A stretch of DNA of 64,000 nucleotides from CALBTQ01 sp036725605 (lineage in GTDB: Bacteria > Lernaellota > Lernaellaia > Lernaellales > Lernaellaceae): contig DAIMDW010000014.1 in NCBI GenBank assembly GCA_036725605.1, positions 62,001 to 126,000 on the forward strand, in the 5' to 3' direction. Of this stretch, positions 17,465 through 28,868 are shown in pieces. How positions within the stretch are numbered: position 1 is the first letter of the stretch; each line of letters starts with the position of its first letter. The notes beneath the pieces are model-generated. The model was not told the DNA's origin and made no database searches. It worked only from the letters and a program-made list of their open reading frames with translations. The position numbers and the translations under genes were made by a program.

Positions 17465-18574
17465 ATGAAGGAAGTTACTCGTAAAACGAAAATTCTCGTC
17501 GGCCTGATGATCGCCGTGATCGCCGTCGCCGTCTTCGTCTATCGCGTCATTACCGGCGACAGCGAAGCCGCACCGCCCTCGATCAAACAGTTGCACGAGG
17601 AATACGGCATTCCGGTCGACGTGGCCGCGGTTGAATTGCGCGACGTAACGCGGACCATTTCGCTCAGCGGCGTGCTCGAAGGCGTCGGCGAAGTCAACGT
17701 CAGTTCGAACATACCCATGCGCGTACAGAACCTGCACGTACAGCAGGGCGCGCGCGTGTACAAGAACCAGTTGTTGGTCACGCTCGATCCGCTTTCCTCC
17801 GCTTCGACCTACGCCAGCTACGAAGCGGCGCGCATCGCCTATGAAGACGCGCAGCGCAACGTCAAGCGGCTCGAGCCGTTGCACCAGGCCGGCGCGATCA
17901 GCGATGCCGATTGGGATATGGCCAAGTCCGGCCTCGCCCGCGCACAGGCCGGCCTGACCAACCTGCGGGCCTCGGTGCAGTTGCGCAGCCCCATCGCCGG
18001 CACGGTCACGCGCATCGTCATGAAGCGCGGCGACATGGCCGATCCCGGCAAGGCGATCGTCACCGTGGCGACGACCAACCAGCTCAAACTCGTCGCGCAG
18101 GTCAGCCAGAAACAGGCGACCGCCGTGTCCCTCGGCGACCAGGCGACCATCGCGGTGACCACTCCCGCCGGCGAAGCGCAAACGGTCGTCGGCAAGGTCG
18201 GCAAAATCGGCTTGTCGGCCGATCCCGGTTCGCGCTTGTTCCAGGTGGAAATCGCCTTCGACAACCAGGACGGTCTATTGCTGAGCGGCACGCTGCAAAA
18301 GGCGGAAGTCGCCGTGGCCACGGCCGCGCAGGCGTTGGCCGTTCCCGCCAAGGCGATCGTCACTTCCAACAACCGGACCTACGTGTTTCGCGTCACGGAC
18401 GATCAGGCGAATTTCGTGCCCGTCACCGTCGGCATCAGCAATGCCGACTATGCCCAGGTGAGCGAAGGATTGCAGGCCGACGACAGCATCGTGGTCAACG
18501 GCGTTGTCGCGCTCGACCGCACCAAGCCCACCAAAATCCGCCTTCACCAAGAACCGGCCGCCGGCACGGAATAA
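17465..18574 (+). CDS. RND efflux periplasmic adaptor subunit (membrane fusion protein)
   Basis: This 369-residue protein has one N-terminal membrane anchor (about residues 10-27). The adaptor domains are in normal order: split lipoyl halves (NIPMRVQNLHVQQGARVYKNQLL and LRSPIAGTVTRIVMKRGDMA), a short helical hairpin between them, then the beta-barrel and membrane-proximal domains. It joins the RND permease to TolC. I start at ATG 17465; a GTG at 17453 lacks support. The permease follows 15 nt downstream. Confidence 0.93.
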   Translation: MKEVTRKTKILVGLMIAVIAVAVFVYRVITGDSEAAPPSIKQLHEEYGIPVDVAAVELRDVTRTISLSGVLEGVGEVNVSSNIPMRVQNLHVQQGARVYKNQLLVTLDPLSSASTYASYEAARIAYEDAQRNVKRLEPLHQAGAISDADWDMAKSGLARAQAGLTNLRASVQLRSPIAGTVTRIVMKRGDMADPGKAIVTVATTNQLKLVAQVSQKQATAVSLGDQATIAVTTPAGEAQTVVGKVGKIGLSADPGSRLFQVEIAFDNQDGLLLSGTLQKAEVAVATAAQALAVPAKAIVTSNNRTYVFRVTDDQANFVPVTVGISNADYAQVSEGLQADDSIVVNGVVALDRTKPTKIRLHQEPAAGTE

Positions 18575-18589
18575 AAGGGAGAACGATCG

Positions 18590-21500
18590 ATGATACTCGC
18601 GCGACTGGCCGTCAAACGTCCCGTTTTGACCGCTGTGTTCATTTTGATTTTCATCGTGCTGGGCTGGCAGTCTTATCAACGCTTGTCGCTGGAATTGATC
18701 CCCGACATCGACTTCCCGATCGTGCTGGTGCAGACCATCTACCCCGGCGCCGGTCCGGAGGAAGTGGAAACGCAGGTCACCAAGCGCATCGAAGATGAAA
18801 TCAGCACCCTGGCCGATCTGGACACCGTCCAATCGATTACCATGGAGAGCGCCTCGATCATCGTCGTGCAATTCGAATTGGGCGTCGATGTCGACCTCAA
18901 AGCCATCGAGGTCAAGGACAAGGTCGACTCCATCCTCTACGACCTGCCCGACGATGTGGAAAAACCCAGCATCGAAAAGTTCAACATCAACTCGATGCCG
19001 ATCATTCAGTTCTCGGTGACCAGCGATCGTTCGCTCACCGAAACCTACTTCGTCGCCGACACCATCATCCGCGACCGTCTGGCCCAGGTGCCCGGCGTCG
19101 GCAACATCGACGTGACCGGCGGCCGCGAACGCGAAATTCACGTGCTCGTCCATCGCGATCTGGCGCAGGCCTACGGACTGTCGCTGCAGACGATCTCCGC
19201 GTTGATCGCCGCCGAGAACCTGAACATTCCCGGCGGACGCATCATCAAAGACAGCAGCGAATATTCGATTCGTCTGCTCGGCGAACTCAAGGACTATCGC
19301 GACATCGCGAAGATCAAGCTGCCGCTTTCCTCCGGCCAGGTCATCGAATTGGGCGACATCGCCGACGTCAAGGACGCCTTCGCCGAACCGCGCACCGACG
19401 CCTTTTACGCTGCGCGCGACGGCAAGGAACTGGCGCCCATTCGCTCGGCCGTCACCATGGGCGTAATCAAGAAAACCGGCGCCAACACGGTTGACACCGT
19501 CGACGGTGTGCACAAACTGGCCGCCACGCTGACCAAGGAACTGCCCTCCGGATTCACCATCAACGTGGCCAACGACCGCGGCAAGTACATCCGCAACGCC
19601 TCTTCGAGCACGGTCAACAACATCATCATCGGCATCATCCTCACCTCGCTGCTGTTGTTCATCTTCCTGCACAACTCACGCTCGACGTTGATCGTCGCGG
19701 TGACTATGCCGGCCTCGCTGGTCGCCACCTTCCTCTTGCTCGACTACGCCGGCTTCACCCTGAACGTCATTTCGTTGACCGCTTTGGGCATCGCCATCGG
19801 CACGCTGGTCACCAACGCGATCGTCGTGCTCGAAAGCATCACCCGCCACCTGGAACTGGGTGAAGATCCGCCCGAAGCCGCGATCAAAGGCACCTCGGAA
19901 GTCACCATCGCCGTCATCGCCTCGACGCTGACCAACGTGGTCGTCTTCACCCCGATCGCCTTCATGGAAGGCATCGTCGGCATCTTCTTCAAGCAGTTCG
20001 GTCTGACGATCGTCTTCGCCACGCTTTTCTCGCTGGTGATGAGCTTCACCTTGATCCCGATGATGGCCGCGGTCATCATGCGCAAACGCGACGCGAGCCA
20101 CGGCCCGCAATTTCATTGGTTCGGCAAAGCCTTCGACGTGCTGCTCAACACATTGCGCGACGATTACGGCCGCATGCTCGCCTGGGGCATGCGTCATCGT
20201 TGGGTGTTCGTCGTCGCCTCGTTGGTCATCTTCGTCGGCGGTCTGTCGTTGTTCGGCCTGCTCGGCTCCGAGCTGATGCCCAAGGGCGACCAGGGCATCG
20301 TCACGATCGGCGTCGAGTTGCCGGTCGGCTCGAGCCTCACCGAAACCCAAAGCGTTTTAGAGGAGATGGATCGTCGCCTGCGCAAGGTCGTTCCCGAAAT
20401 CGAAACGATCTCCCTGACCGTCGGCGGCCAGAGCAAGGGCGTCGAGGAAGGCACAGCCGTGATCGACGTGGGCGACGCCGAAAATCGCGCGCGGTCGATC
20501 ACCGAAATCGTCAACGCGATCCGGCCCGAGTTCGCGCAGATTCCCTCCGCCGAATTCACCTTCACCATCGGCGAGGAGCGCGGCGGCACGACCGCCGATC
20601 TGGAAGTCGACATACGCGGCACCGACATGGCCGAAATCCTGCGCATCGCCGAGGAACTCAAAACCAAGATGATCGCCATCGAGGGCCTGTCCGATGTGCA
20701 CACCGACTACAAGGAACCCAAGCCGGAGTTCGCCTTCGAACCCGAGCGCGATCAGATCTCGCGCTACGGCCTGACCAGTTACAACGTGGCCATGGAAATC
20801 CGCAACTCGTACGAAGGCGAGAAGGCCAGCCGCTACCGCGAGCAGGGCGAGGAATTCGACATTCGCGTCATGCTCACCGCCGACGAGCGCCACGATCCGC
20901 AATCGCTCGATTCGTTGTACATCGCTTCGCCGGCCGGTTCGATTCCCATCAGTCAGTTGGGCAAGACGAAACTGTCCTCCGCCGAATCCGAAATCAACCG
21001 CAAAGACAAAATGCGCATCGTCAAAGTGCTGGCCAACATCACGCAGGGTGTGTTGGGCGACAAACAAAAGTTGATTCAGGCCGAGATCGACAAGATGAAT
21101 CTCGGTTCGACCAAGGTGGTCTTCGGCGGTTACGGCGAGATGATGGCCGAAACCTTCGAGTCGATTTTCAACGCGCTGTTCCTGGCGATTCTGCTGACCT
21201 TCTTCGTGCTGGCCGGCATTCAGGAATCGATCGTCCACCCGATCACCATCATGATCACCCTGCCCCTGGGCGCGGTCGGCGCGGCGCTGGCGCTGTTTTT
21301 GTCCGGCGTTTCACTCAACATGATGAGCCTGATGGCTATCGTCATGCTGGTGGGTATCGTAGTGAACAACGCGATTCTGATCTTCGATTACACCGACCAG
21401 TTGCGTAAACAGGGCACGCCGATCGTTCCGGCGTTGATCGAATCGGCCAAAACGCGCCTGCGGCCGATCCTGATGATGAACCTGGCCATCGTCACCTCGA

Positions 21501-21691
21501 TGCTGCCGCAGACCGTCGGCAGCGCCGGTTCCGAATTCCGCCAGAGCATGGCCGTGGTCACCATCGGCGGCGTCATCGTCTCGATGGTCTTCACTCTCTT
21601 TTTGCTGCCGGTGCTCTACACCTATCTCGACCGCCTCACCTTGCGCGGCTGGCGCGAGCACAAAATGCAGAAGAAACAAGCGGCGACCTGA
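18590..21691 (+). CDS. RND efflux permease (HAE-1/AcrB-like)
   Basis: This 1033-residue protein has twelve helices and two large periplasmic loops, as in AcrB. It opens with the usual RLAVKRPVLTAVFILIFIVLG and contains LIPDIDFPIV and PGAGPEEVETQVT. The residues AcrB uses for proton relay are replaced: helix 4 reads GTLVTNAIVVLE where AcrB has VDDAIVV, and helix 10 reads GIVVNNAILI where AcrB has AKNAILI. Such permeases form a known variant group, and their coupling ion is less clear. It is the last gene of the pump operon, and a strong terminator begins at its stop codon. Confidence 0.93.
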   Translation: MILARLAVKRPVLTAVFILIFIVLGWQSYQRLSLELIPDIDFPIVLVQTIYPGAGPEEVETQVTKRIEDEISTLADLDTVQSITMESASIIVVQFELGVDVDLKAIEVKDKVDSILYDLPDDVEKPSIEKFNINSMPIIQFSVTSDRSLTETYFVADTIIRDRLAQVPGVGNIDVTGGREREIHVLVHRDLAQAYGLSLQTISALIAAENLNIPGGRIIKDSSEYSIRLLGELKDYRDIAKIKLPLSSGQVIELGDIADVKDAFAEPRTDAFYAARDGKELAPIRSAVTMGVIKKTGANTVDTVDGVHKLAATLTKELPSGFTINVANDRGKYIRNASSSTVNNIIIGIILTSLLLFIFLHNSRSTLIVAVTMPASLVATFLLLDYAGFTLNVISLTALGIAIGTLVTNAIVVLESITRHLELGEDPPEAAIKGTSEVTIAVIASTLTNVVVFTPIAFMEGIVGIFFKQFGLTIVFATLFSLVMSFTLIPMMAAVIMRKRDASHGPQFHWFGKAFDVLLNTLRDDYGRMLAWGMRHRWVFVVASLVIFVGGLSLFGLLGSELMPKGDQGIVTIGVELPVGSSLTETQSVLEEMDRRLRKVVPEIETISLTVGGQSKGVEEGTAVIDVGDAENRARSITEIVNAIRPEFAQIPSAEFTFTIGEERGGTTADLEVDIRGTDMAEILRIAEELKTKMIAIEGLSDVHTDYKEPKPEFAFEPERDQISRYGLTSYNVAMEIRNSYEGEKASRYREQGEEFDIRVMLTADERHDPQSLDSLYIASPAGSIPISQLGKTKLSSAESEINRKDKMRIVKVLANITQGVLGDKQKLIQAEIDKMNLGSTKVVFGGYGEMMAETFESIFNALFLAILLTFFVLAGIQESIVHPITIMITLPLGAVGAALALFLSGVSLNMMSLMAIVMLVGIVVNNAILIFDYTDQLRKQGTPIVPALIESAKTRLRPILMMNLAIVTSMLPQTVGSAGSEFRQSMAVVTIGGVIVSMVFTLFLLPVLYTYLDRLTLRGWREHKMQKKQAAT

Positions 21692-21712
21692 TCGCTCAAA
21701 GAGCGATTTTTT
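21691..21712 (+). terminator. Rho-independent terminator after the RND operon
   Basis: A perfect 7-bp stem ATCGCTC/GAGCGAT with an AAA loop is followed by a T-run. It begins on the last base of the permease stop codon. Confidence 0.85.
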
Positions 21713-21803
21713 CCCGATCCCTCCGTTGCTGAATACAGTGTCGCGAAAAGCATTGGATGCTTTTCATCGTCCCCCCGCCATGCGGAGCGGAGAACGTCGA
21801 GGC

Positions 21804-21833
21804 AAAAAAAAGGGCGACCGCTCGGCCGCCCTT
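21804..21833 (-). terminator. Terminator after the C1 peptidase gene
   Basis: A GC-rich hairpin (GGGCG-A-CCG / CGG-C-CGCCC) is followed on the minus strand by eight T, downstream of the peptidase stop at 21856. Confidence 0.8.
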
Positions 21834-21855
21834 CTTCGTTGATATTTACCTTGTT

Positions 21856-23736
<1,881 letters not shown>

Positions 23737-23854
23737 GTCGTTACCCCTCGTTTCGTCCCGACGGGACGGATAATAATCCCCAAACGCCGCCCGAGTCTGG
23801 CATATTTCGCCATGTTTGGCCAGCCGCCCGCGACGCAATTTTCCTACTTTTTGC

Positions 23855-23884
23855 TTGACTTTCCCCCGGCGAAAGCGCTAGATA
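23855..23884 (+). promoter_or_regulatory. Putative sigma-70 promoter of the EF-G gene
   Basis: TTGACT at 23855-23860 and TAGATA at 23879-23884 are separated by 18 bp. They lie in the divergent spacer between the protease gene and EF-G, about 50 bp before the EF-G start. Confidence 0.55.
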
Positions 23885-23934
23885 AGCGCCTTTTTAACGG
23901 CGCATGCGCGTCAACGGAAAAAAAGGAACCGAAC

Positions 23935-26010
23935 ATGGGCATCAGCAAAGCGCGCAACATCGGCATCGTCGCGCACATCGACGCGGGCAAAACCACCGTG
24001 ACCGAGCGGATTTTGTTCTACACCGGCACCACGCGCAAAATCGGCGAAGTGCACAACGGCCAGGCCACCATGGACTTCATGAAGCAGGAACAGGAACGGG
24101 GCATCACCATCGCCTCGGCCGCCATCTCCTGCCGGTGGAAGGACCACACGATCAACATCATCGACACCCCCGGGCACGTCGATTTCACCATGGAAGTCGA
24201 ACGCTCGCTGCGCGTGCTCGACGGCATCGTCGCCGTCTTCTGCGCCGTCGGCGGCGTCGAGGCGCAAAGCGAAACGGTCTGGAACCAGGCCGACCGCTAC
24301 CGCGTACCGCGCATCGCCTTCATTAATAAGATGGACCGCCCCGGCGCCGATTTCTTCGACGTCATCGAGCAGATGAACGATCGCCTCGACGCCCGCGCGG
24401 TCGCCTATCAAATGCCCATCGGCGCCGAGGATAATTTCACCGGCGTGATCGACCTGCTGTCGATGAAGGCCTACGAATTCGAAAAGGGCGATCCGACCGA
24501 GATGACCTTTCCCGAGCAACTGCGCGAACGGGCGAACCAGTTGCGCGACAAGCTGCTGGAAACGTTGGCCGAGGCCGACGACACGCTGGCCGAGCTGTAC
24601 CTCGAAGAAAAAGAAATTCCCTACGAGTTGCTTCTCAAAGTCACCCGTCATTGCGTGGTGCGTTCGGTCTTCACGCCGGTCTATTGCGGTTCGGCTTATC
24701 AGAACAAAGGCATTCAGCTGCTGCTTGACGCGGTGGCCGCTTACCTGCCCAGTCCGCTCAATCGCGGCGTAACCACCGGCGTGGATCTGGACGATCCGCA
24801 GAAAATCCACGCGCGTCATCCGGCGACCGAGGAGCCCTTCGCCGGGCTGGCCTTCAAGATCATCCACGATCCCTACGTCGGCCAGCAGACCTTCGTGCGC
24901 ACCTACTCGGGCAAGCTGAAGGCCGGCGACACCGTGCTCAACGCGACCACCGGCCGCAAGGTGCGCATCAGCCGCATTCTGCGCATCCACGCCAAGGACC
25001 GCCTCGAGGTCGAAGAAGTCGGCCCGGGCGACATCGTCGCGCTGATCGGTCTGAAAAACACGCACACCGGCCACACGCTGTGCTCCCTCGACGATCCGCT
25101 GCTGCTGGAAACCATGCGCGTGCCCGAGCCGGTCATCAGCGTCAAGGTGAACACCGAGTCGCGCAAGGAAGAGGAAAAGCTCAACCAGTCGCTGCGCAAG
25201 CTGGCGCTGGAGGATCCGTCCTTTCTCGTGCGCCGCAACGACCGCACCAGCGAAACGATCATCGCCGGTATGGGCGAGCTGCACCTGGAGATCATCGTCG
25301 ATCGCCTCAAGACCGAATTCGGCGTCGTCGCCACCATCGGCCAACCGTCGGTCGAATACCGCGAGACGATCACCGCCGAAACGCAATACGGCTACAAATT
25401 CGCCAAGCAGTCCGGCGGCCGCGGGCAGTTCGCGCACACCGTGATGCGCGTCGAGCCCAACCCCGGCGGCGGCTTCGAGTTCGTCGACCACATCACCGGC
25501 GGCGTGATTCCCTCCGAGTTCATCCCCGCCGTGCGCCGCGGCATCGAAGACACGCTGCAGCAGGGCATCCTCGCCGACTACCTGGTCGTCGACGTGCGCG
25601 TCGTGCTCGTCGACGGCAGCTTCCACGTGGTCGACAGCAACGAGCAGGCGTTCCGCACCTGCGCCAGCATCAACTTCAAAGAGGCGTTCAAGCGCGCCGC
25701 GCCGATTCTGCTCGAGCCGATCATGGCCCTGGAAATCGCCACCCCGGACGACTTCATCGGCGACATCGTCGGTGACCTCAACCGCCGTCGCGGCAAGGTG
25801 CTCAATATGCGCCGCTACCGCAAAGGCTCGCAGAAGATCTCCGCCGAAACGCCGTTGATGGAATTGTTCGGCTACGCCTCGGCGATTCGCTCGCTGTCGT
25901 CGGGCCGCGCCAACTACTCGATGGAATTGCGCCGCTACGACTGCCTGCCGGCCAACCTGCAGGACAAGGTCCTCGAAGAGGCGCACAAGCGGATGAAGGA
26001 AGAGTCCTAA
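23935..26010 (+). CDS. fusA: Translation elongation factor G
   Basis: This 691-residue protein has the usual EF-G length and domain order. The G domain shows P-loop AHIDAGKTT (13-21), switch I with RGITIASAA, switch II DTPGHVDFTME and the guanine-specificity motif NKMDRPGADF. Domain II, domain IV (ending with its ribosome-facing loop) and domain V follow. It moves tRNA and mRNA after peptide-bond formation and, with RRF, recycles ribosomes. The ATG at 23935 follows AAAAGGAA; the longer upstream frame is not coding. It is not in a str operon with rpsL, rpsG and tuf, so it may be a second EF-G paralogue. Its end overlaps the convergent lysine gene by 4 nt. Confidence 0.88.
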   Translation: MGISKARNIGIVAHIDAGKTTVTERILFYTGTTRKIGEVHNGQATMDFMKQEQERGITIASAAISCRWKDHTINIIDTPGHVDFTMEVERSLRVLDGIVAVFCAVGGVEAQSETVWNQADRYRVPRIAFINKMDRPGADFFDVIEQMNDRLDARAVAYQMPIGAEDNFTGVIDLLSMKAYEFEKGDPTEMTFPEQLRERANQLRDKLLETLAEADDTLAELYLEEKEIPYELLLKVTRHCVVRSVFTPVYCGSAYQNKGIQLLLDAVAAYLPSPLNRGVTTGVDLDDPQKIHARHPATEEPFAGLAFKIIHDPYVGQQTFVRTYSGKLKAGDTVLNATTGRKVRISRILRIHAKDRLEVEEVGPGDIVALIGLKNTHTGHTLCSLDDPLLLETMRVPEPVISVKVNTESRKEEEKLNQSLRKLALEDPSFLVRRNDRTSETIIAGMGELHLEIIVDRLKTEFGVVATIGQPSVEYRETITAETQYGYKFAKQSGGRGQFAHTVMRVEPNPGGGFEFVDHITGGVIPSEFIPAVRRGIEDTLQQGILADYLVVDVRVVLVDGSFHVVDSNEQAFRTCASINFKEAFKRAAPILLEPIMALEIATPDDFIGDIVGDLNRRRGKVLNMRRYRKGSQKISAETPLMELFGYASAIRSLSSGRANYSMELRRYDCLPANLQDKVLEEAHKRMKEES

Positions 26011-28613
26011 CCGTTCCCGCGCCTGGGCAGCAAATGCTCCGCCGCCGGCGGACGCAAATTGTACTGCGAGCTCATCGCCCGCCCGTACGCGCCGACCGTC
26101 GCCACCAGAAACACGTGCCCGTCCGTCGGCTCGGCGATCAGCCGGTCGTGCCCGAGCACGTCGCCCGTCTCGCAAATCGGCCCGACGATGTTCGCCTTGA
26201 TTTTGCGCGCGCCCTTGACCGCCGAAAGGTTGACGATCTCGTGATACGAGCCGTATAGCGCCGGACGCAACAGCGTATTCATTCCCGCGTCGACGCCGAC
26301 GAACGTGTAATCCTTCTTGCGCTTGAGCTGGGTCACCTTGGCCAGCAACACGCCGGCCTGCGCCACCAGGAAGCGGCCGGGCTCGAGCCACAACTCCAGG
26401 TGCGGGTACGCCTGCCGCACTTCCTGCAGACTCTTTTCCACCTGCGCCAGGTCCAGCGCCAACTGGCCGGGCTTTTCCACCACGCCCAGACCGCCGCCCA
26501 GATCCAGCACGCGCACGGTCGGCAGTTCGGCGGTCAACGTCGCCAGAAACGACGCCACCGTTTTCCAGTTGCCCGGCGTGAGAATGCCGCTGCCCGTGTG
26601 GGCGTGCAGACCGACGATGCGCACGCGCAAGTCCTTCGCCAGCTTCTTGAGCCGGCCGATCTGCTCGGGCGACACGCCGAACTTCGAATGGTTGCCCGCC
26701 GTGCGCACGAAGTCGTGATGACCGCGCCCGCGCCCCGGATCGACGCGCACGAAAATTTCGCGCTCGCGAAACGCGTCCGGCCAGCGCTCCAGCGGATACA
26801 GGTTGTCGAGCGTCACGATCACGCCCTGCGCGAACGCCTTTTCGTATTCCGCGCGCGCCGCGAAATTCGGTGTGAACAAAATGCGCTTGCGGTCCAGATC
26901 CGGCAACAAGGTCAGAATGTGCTCGACCTCGCCCGGCGACACGCACTCGAAGCCCAGCCCCTTCGCCGCGAACAGGCGGATGATTTGCGGATTCGGATTG
27001 GCCTTGATCGAGTAGTAAATCCGGTCGACCGACTTGAGCTTCAACAATTCGTCGGCCGCCTCGTTGAGCGTCTCTTCGTTGTACACGTACAGCGGCGTCG
27101 ACTGCGCGCCGGCCAGCGCCAACAGGTCGTCGCGGCGCTCGCGCCACCAGACGTCGCCCTTGGCCGGTTCGTGTTTGCCGTTCTCCTCGAACACCTCGCT
27201 CCAGGTTTTGCCCAGCAGCGCGTCGTGGCGGTGATGCTCGAACAACAAGCGGTGCAACTGCACCAACAGTCGCGGCGCCTGCTCCTCGTCGACCACGAAG
27301 GAAAGATTCAGGTCGTTCGCCGCCTGCGTGAACTGATACACCAGCGCGTCTTCAAAGACCTCGAACACGTCGCCGAGTTTGTGCAGGATGTTGCGGATGT
27401 TCCGCCCGACCAGGCTCACCGACGCGCACGAGTCGATCTTGCGCACCTGCCCGTAACGCTTCAGGTCGCCGATCAGCACATTGATCGCCTCGTTGTGGAA
27501 ACCGCCCTCGATCTTGTCCAGCGAGATCGTCACGTTCGTCTCGGAAGTGGACACCAGATTGATCGACATGCCGTGGTGTTTGAAGCATTGAAAAATATCA
27601 GCCAGAAAACCGACGCTGTGCCACATCGCCGGCGACTCGATCGAAATCAGCGTGATGTCGTCCTTGGATACGATTGCCTTGACCTGATCGCCGCTGTGCG
27701 GAATGTTCTCGGCGATCACCGTGCCCTTCAGCCGCGGCCGAAACGTGCAACGGATGTGCAGCGGGATTTTGTTTTCCGCCACCGGATGCAAACAGCGCGG
27801 ATGCAGCACCTCCGCGCCCAGCGAGGTGATCTCCTGCGCCTCCTCGTAGGTCACGTAATTGAGCAGCCGCGCCTCGGGAATCAGCCGCGGATTCGCCGAG
27901 TAGATGCCCGGCACGTCGGTCCAGATTTCGCATCGCTCCGCGCTCAAAATCGCCGCCAGGTACGAGGCGGAGGTGTCCGAACCGCCGCGCCCGAGCAACA
28001 CGGTATCGCCGACGTCGTCGCGCGCGATGAAGCCCTGGGTGATGAACACCGAGTTCTCTTCCGCCGAGAAAAATTCGCGCGCCTTCTCGTCGGGCATGTA
28101 GCCGCATTGCGCGTTCAGGTAATGTTGCGAAAAGTGCGCCTGACCTTCGTCGCCGGCGCGCAGCACCCCGCGCACGTCCTTCCAGTGCGCGTTCATGCCC
28201 TTGTTGCGCAGGTAGGCCCAGCCCAGCGTCGTGGACATCAGTTCGCCGAAGGCCGTCACCTTCGCCCGCAGGCGCGGACTGACCTCGCCGATCATCGTCG
28301 CGCCGCGCGTCAGTTGATCCAGTTCGGTGAAAAACTTGCCGAGCAGCGCGTCGGCGTCGACGTTCAATTCGGCGGCCAGCGCCCGGTATTTGTCCTCGAC
28401 CCGCGCCAGATGCTCGCGGTAGGACGGGTCCGGAATCGCCGCCAGCAGCTTCACGAACGCGTCGGTGACGCCGCTGAGCGCCGAACAAACGACCACCGGA
28501 TGAAATCCCTCTTCCAAGCGCCGGGTGAGAACGTAGTGAATATTATCCCACCGCTGTTTCGACGACACGCTGGTGCCGCCGAACTTGATGACGATCCACT
28601 TGCTATGCTGCAT
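26007..28613 (-). CDS. Bifunctional aspartate kinase / diaminopimelate decarboxylase
   Basis: This 868-residue fusion joins the first and last steps of lysine synthesis. The N-terminal aspartate kinase begins with the phosphate-binding IVIKFGGTSVSS and has the catalytic GRGGSDTSA segment and ACT-type regulatory sequence (about 310-450). From about residue 490 comes a PLP-dependent DAP decarboxylase: the PLP lysine in YYSIKANPN, HSKFGV, GLHAHTGSG, EPGRF and the substrate Cys in ICETGDVLGHD. Fused LysC-LysA proteins are known in several bacteria. Feedback by lysine through the ACT region is likely. I see no lysine riboswitch in the leader. Confidence 0.93.
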   Translation of the reverse strand: MQHSKWIVIKFGGTSVSSKQRWDNIHYVLTRRLEEGFHPVVVCSALSGVTDAFVKLLAAIPDPSYREHLARVEDKYRALAAELNVDADALLGKFFTELDQLTRGATMIGEVSPRLRAKVTAFGELMSTTLGWAYLRNKGMNAHWKDVRGVLRAGDEGQAHFSQHYLNAQCGYMPDEKAREFFSAEENSVFITQGFIARDDVGDTVLLGRGGSDTSASYLAAILSAERCEIWTDVPGIYSANPRLIPEARLLNYVTYEEAQEITSLGAEVLHPRCLHPVAENKIPLHIRCTFRPRLKGTVIAENIPHSGDQVKAIVSKDDITLISIESPAMWHSVGFLADIFQCFKHHGMSINLVSTSETNVTISLDKIEGGFHNEAINVLIGDLKRYGQVRKIDSCASVSLVGRNIRNILHKLGDVFEVFEDALVYQFTQAANDLNLSFVVDEEQAPRLLVQLHRLLFEHHRHDALLGKTWSEVFEENGKHEPAKGDVWWRERRDDLLALAGAQSTPLYVYNEETLNEAADELLKLKSVDRIYYSIKANPNPQIIRLFAAKGLGFECVSPGEVEHILTLLPDLDRKRILFTPNFAARAEYEKAFAQGVIVTLDNLYPLERWPDAFREREIFVRVDPGRGRGHHDFVRTAGNHSKFGVSPEQIGRLKKLAKDLRVRIVGLHAHTGSGILTPGNWKTVASFLATLTAELPTVRVLDLGGGLGVVEKPGQLALDLAQVEKSLQEVRQAYPHLELWLEPGRFLVAQAGVLLAKVTQLKRKKDYTFVGVDAGMNTLLRPALYGSYHEIVNLSAVKGARKIKANIVGPICETGDVLGHDRLIAEPTDGHVFLVATVGAYGRAMSSQYNLRPPAAEHLLPRRGNG

Positions 28614-28823
28614 CGTATCCCTTCTCTATCCTTGGATGCAAAATGTCGGAGGAGAATTTACTGCCGGATGGTGAAAATCAAGGGTAAATTGTCAGTTTCT
28701 CTTTTCAAGCGCGGGCCGTGCACCTGGCCGACCCGGAGCGGCAATGTAACAAACTTTTTTTCACAACGCAAGTGAAACGTTATTTATATTTGTATAAATA
28801 TTACATTTTATCGTATATTATAC

Positions 28824-28856
28824 AAAAACGCCCGCAAGGCGTTCCCCGCGGGCGTC
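28824..28856 (-). terminator. Terminator after the PNGase F-like lipoprotein gene
   Basis: An 8-bp stem ACGCCCGC/GCGGGCGT is followed on the minus strand by five T, just past the stop at 28869. The rest of the 28614-28823 spacer is AT-rich. It holds the inverted repeat TTTCAC-N7-GTGAAA (28759-28777) but no gene. Confidence 0.85.
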
Positions 28857-28868
28857 TTGATTAATCGT

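Noticed and set aside
23911..27147. 1078-codon minus-strand frame across EF-G and the lysine fusion gene
   Set aside because: It runs antisense to EF-G and out of frame with the lysine gene; the protein is Arg/Ala/Gly-rich nonsense without motifs.
28614..28823. Lysine riboswitch upstream of the lysine fusion gene
   Set aside because: The leader is AT-rich, with one short inverted repeat and no set of conserved helices that I can recognise.
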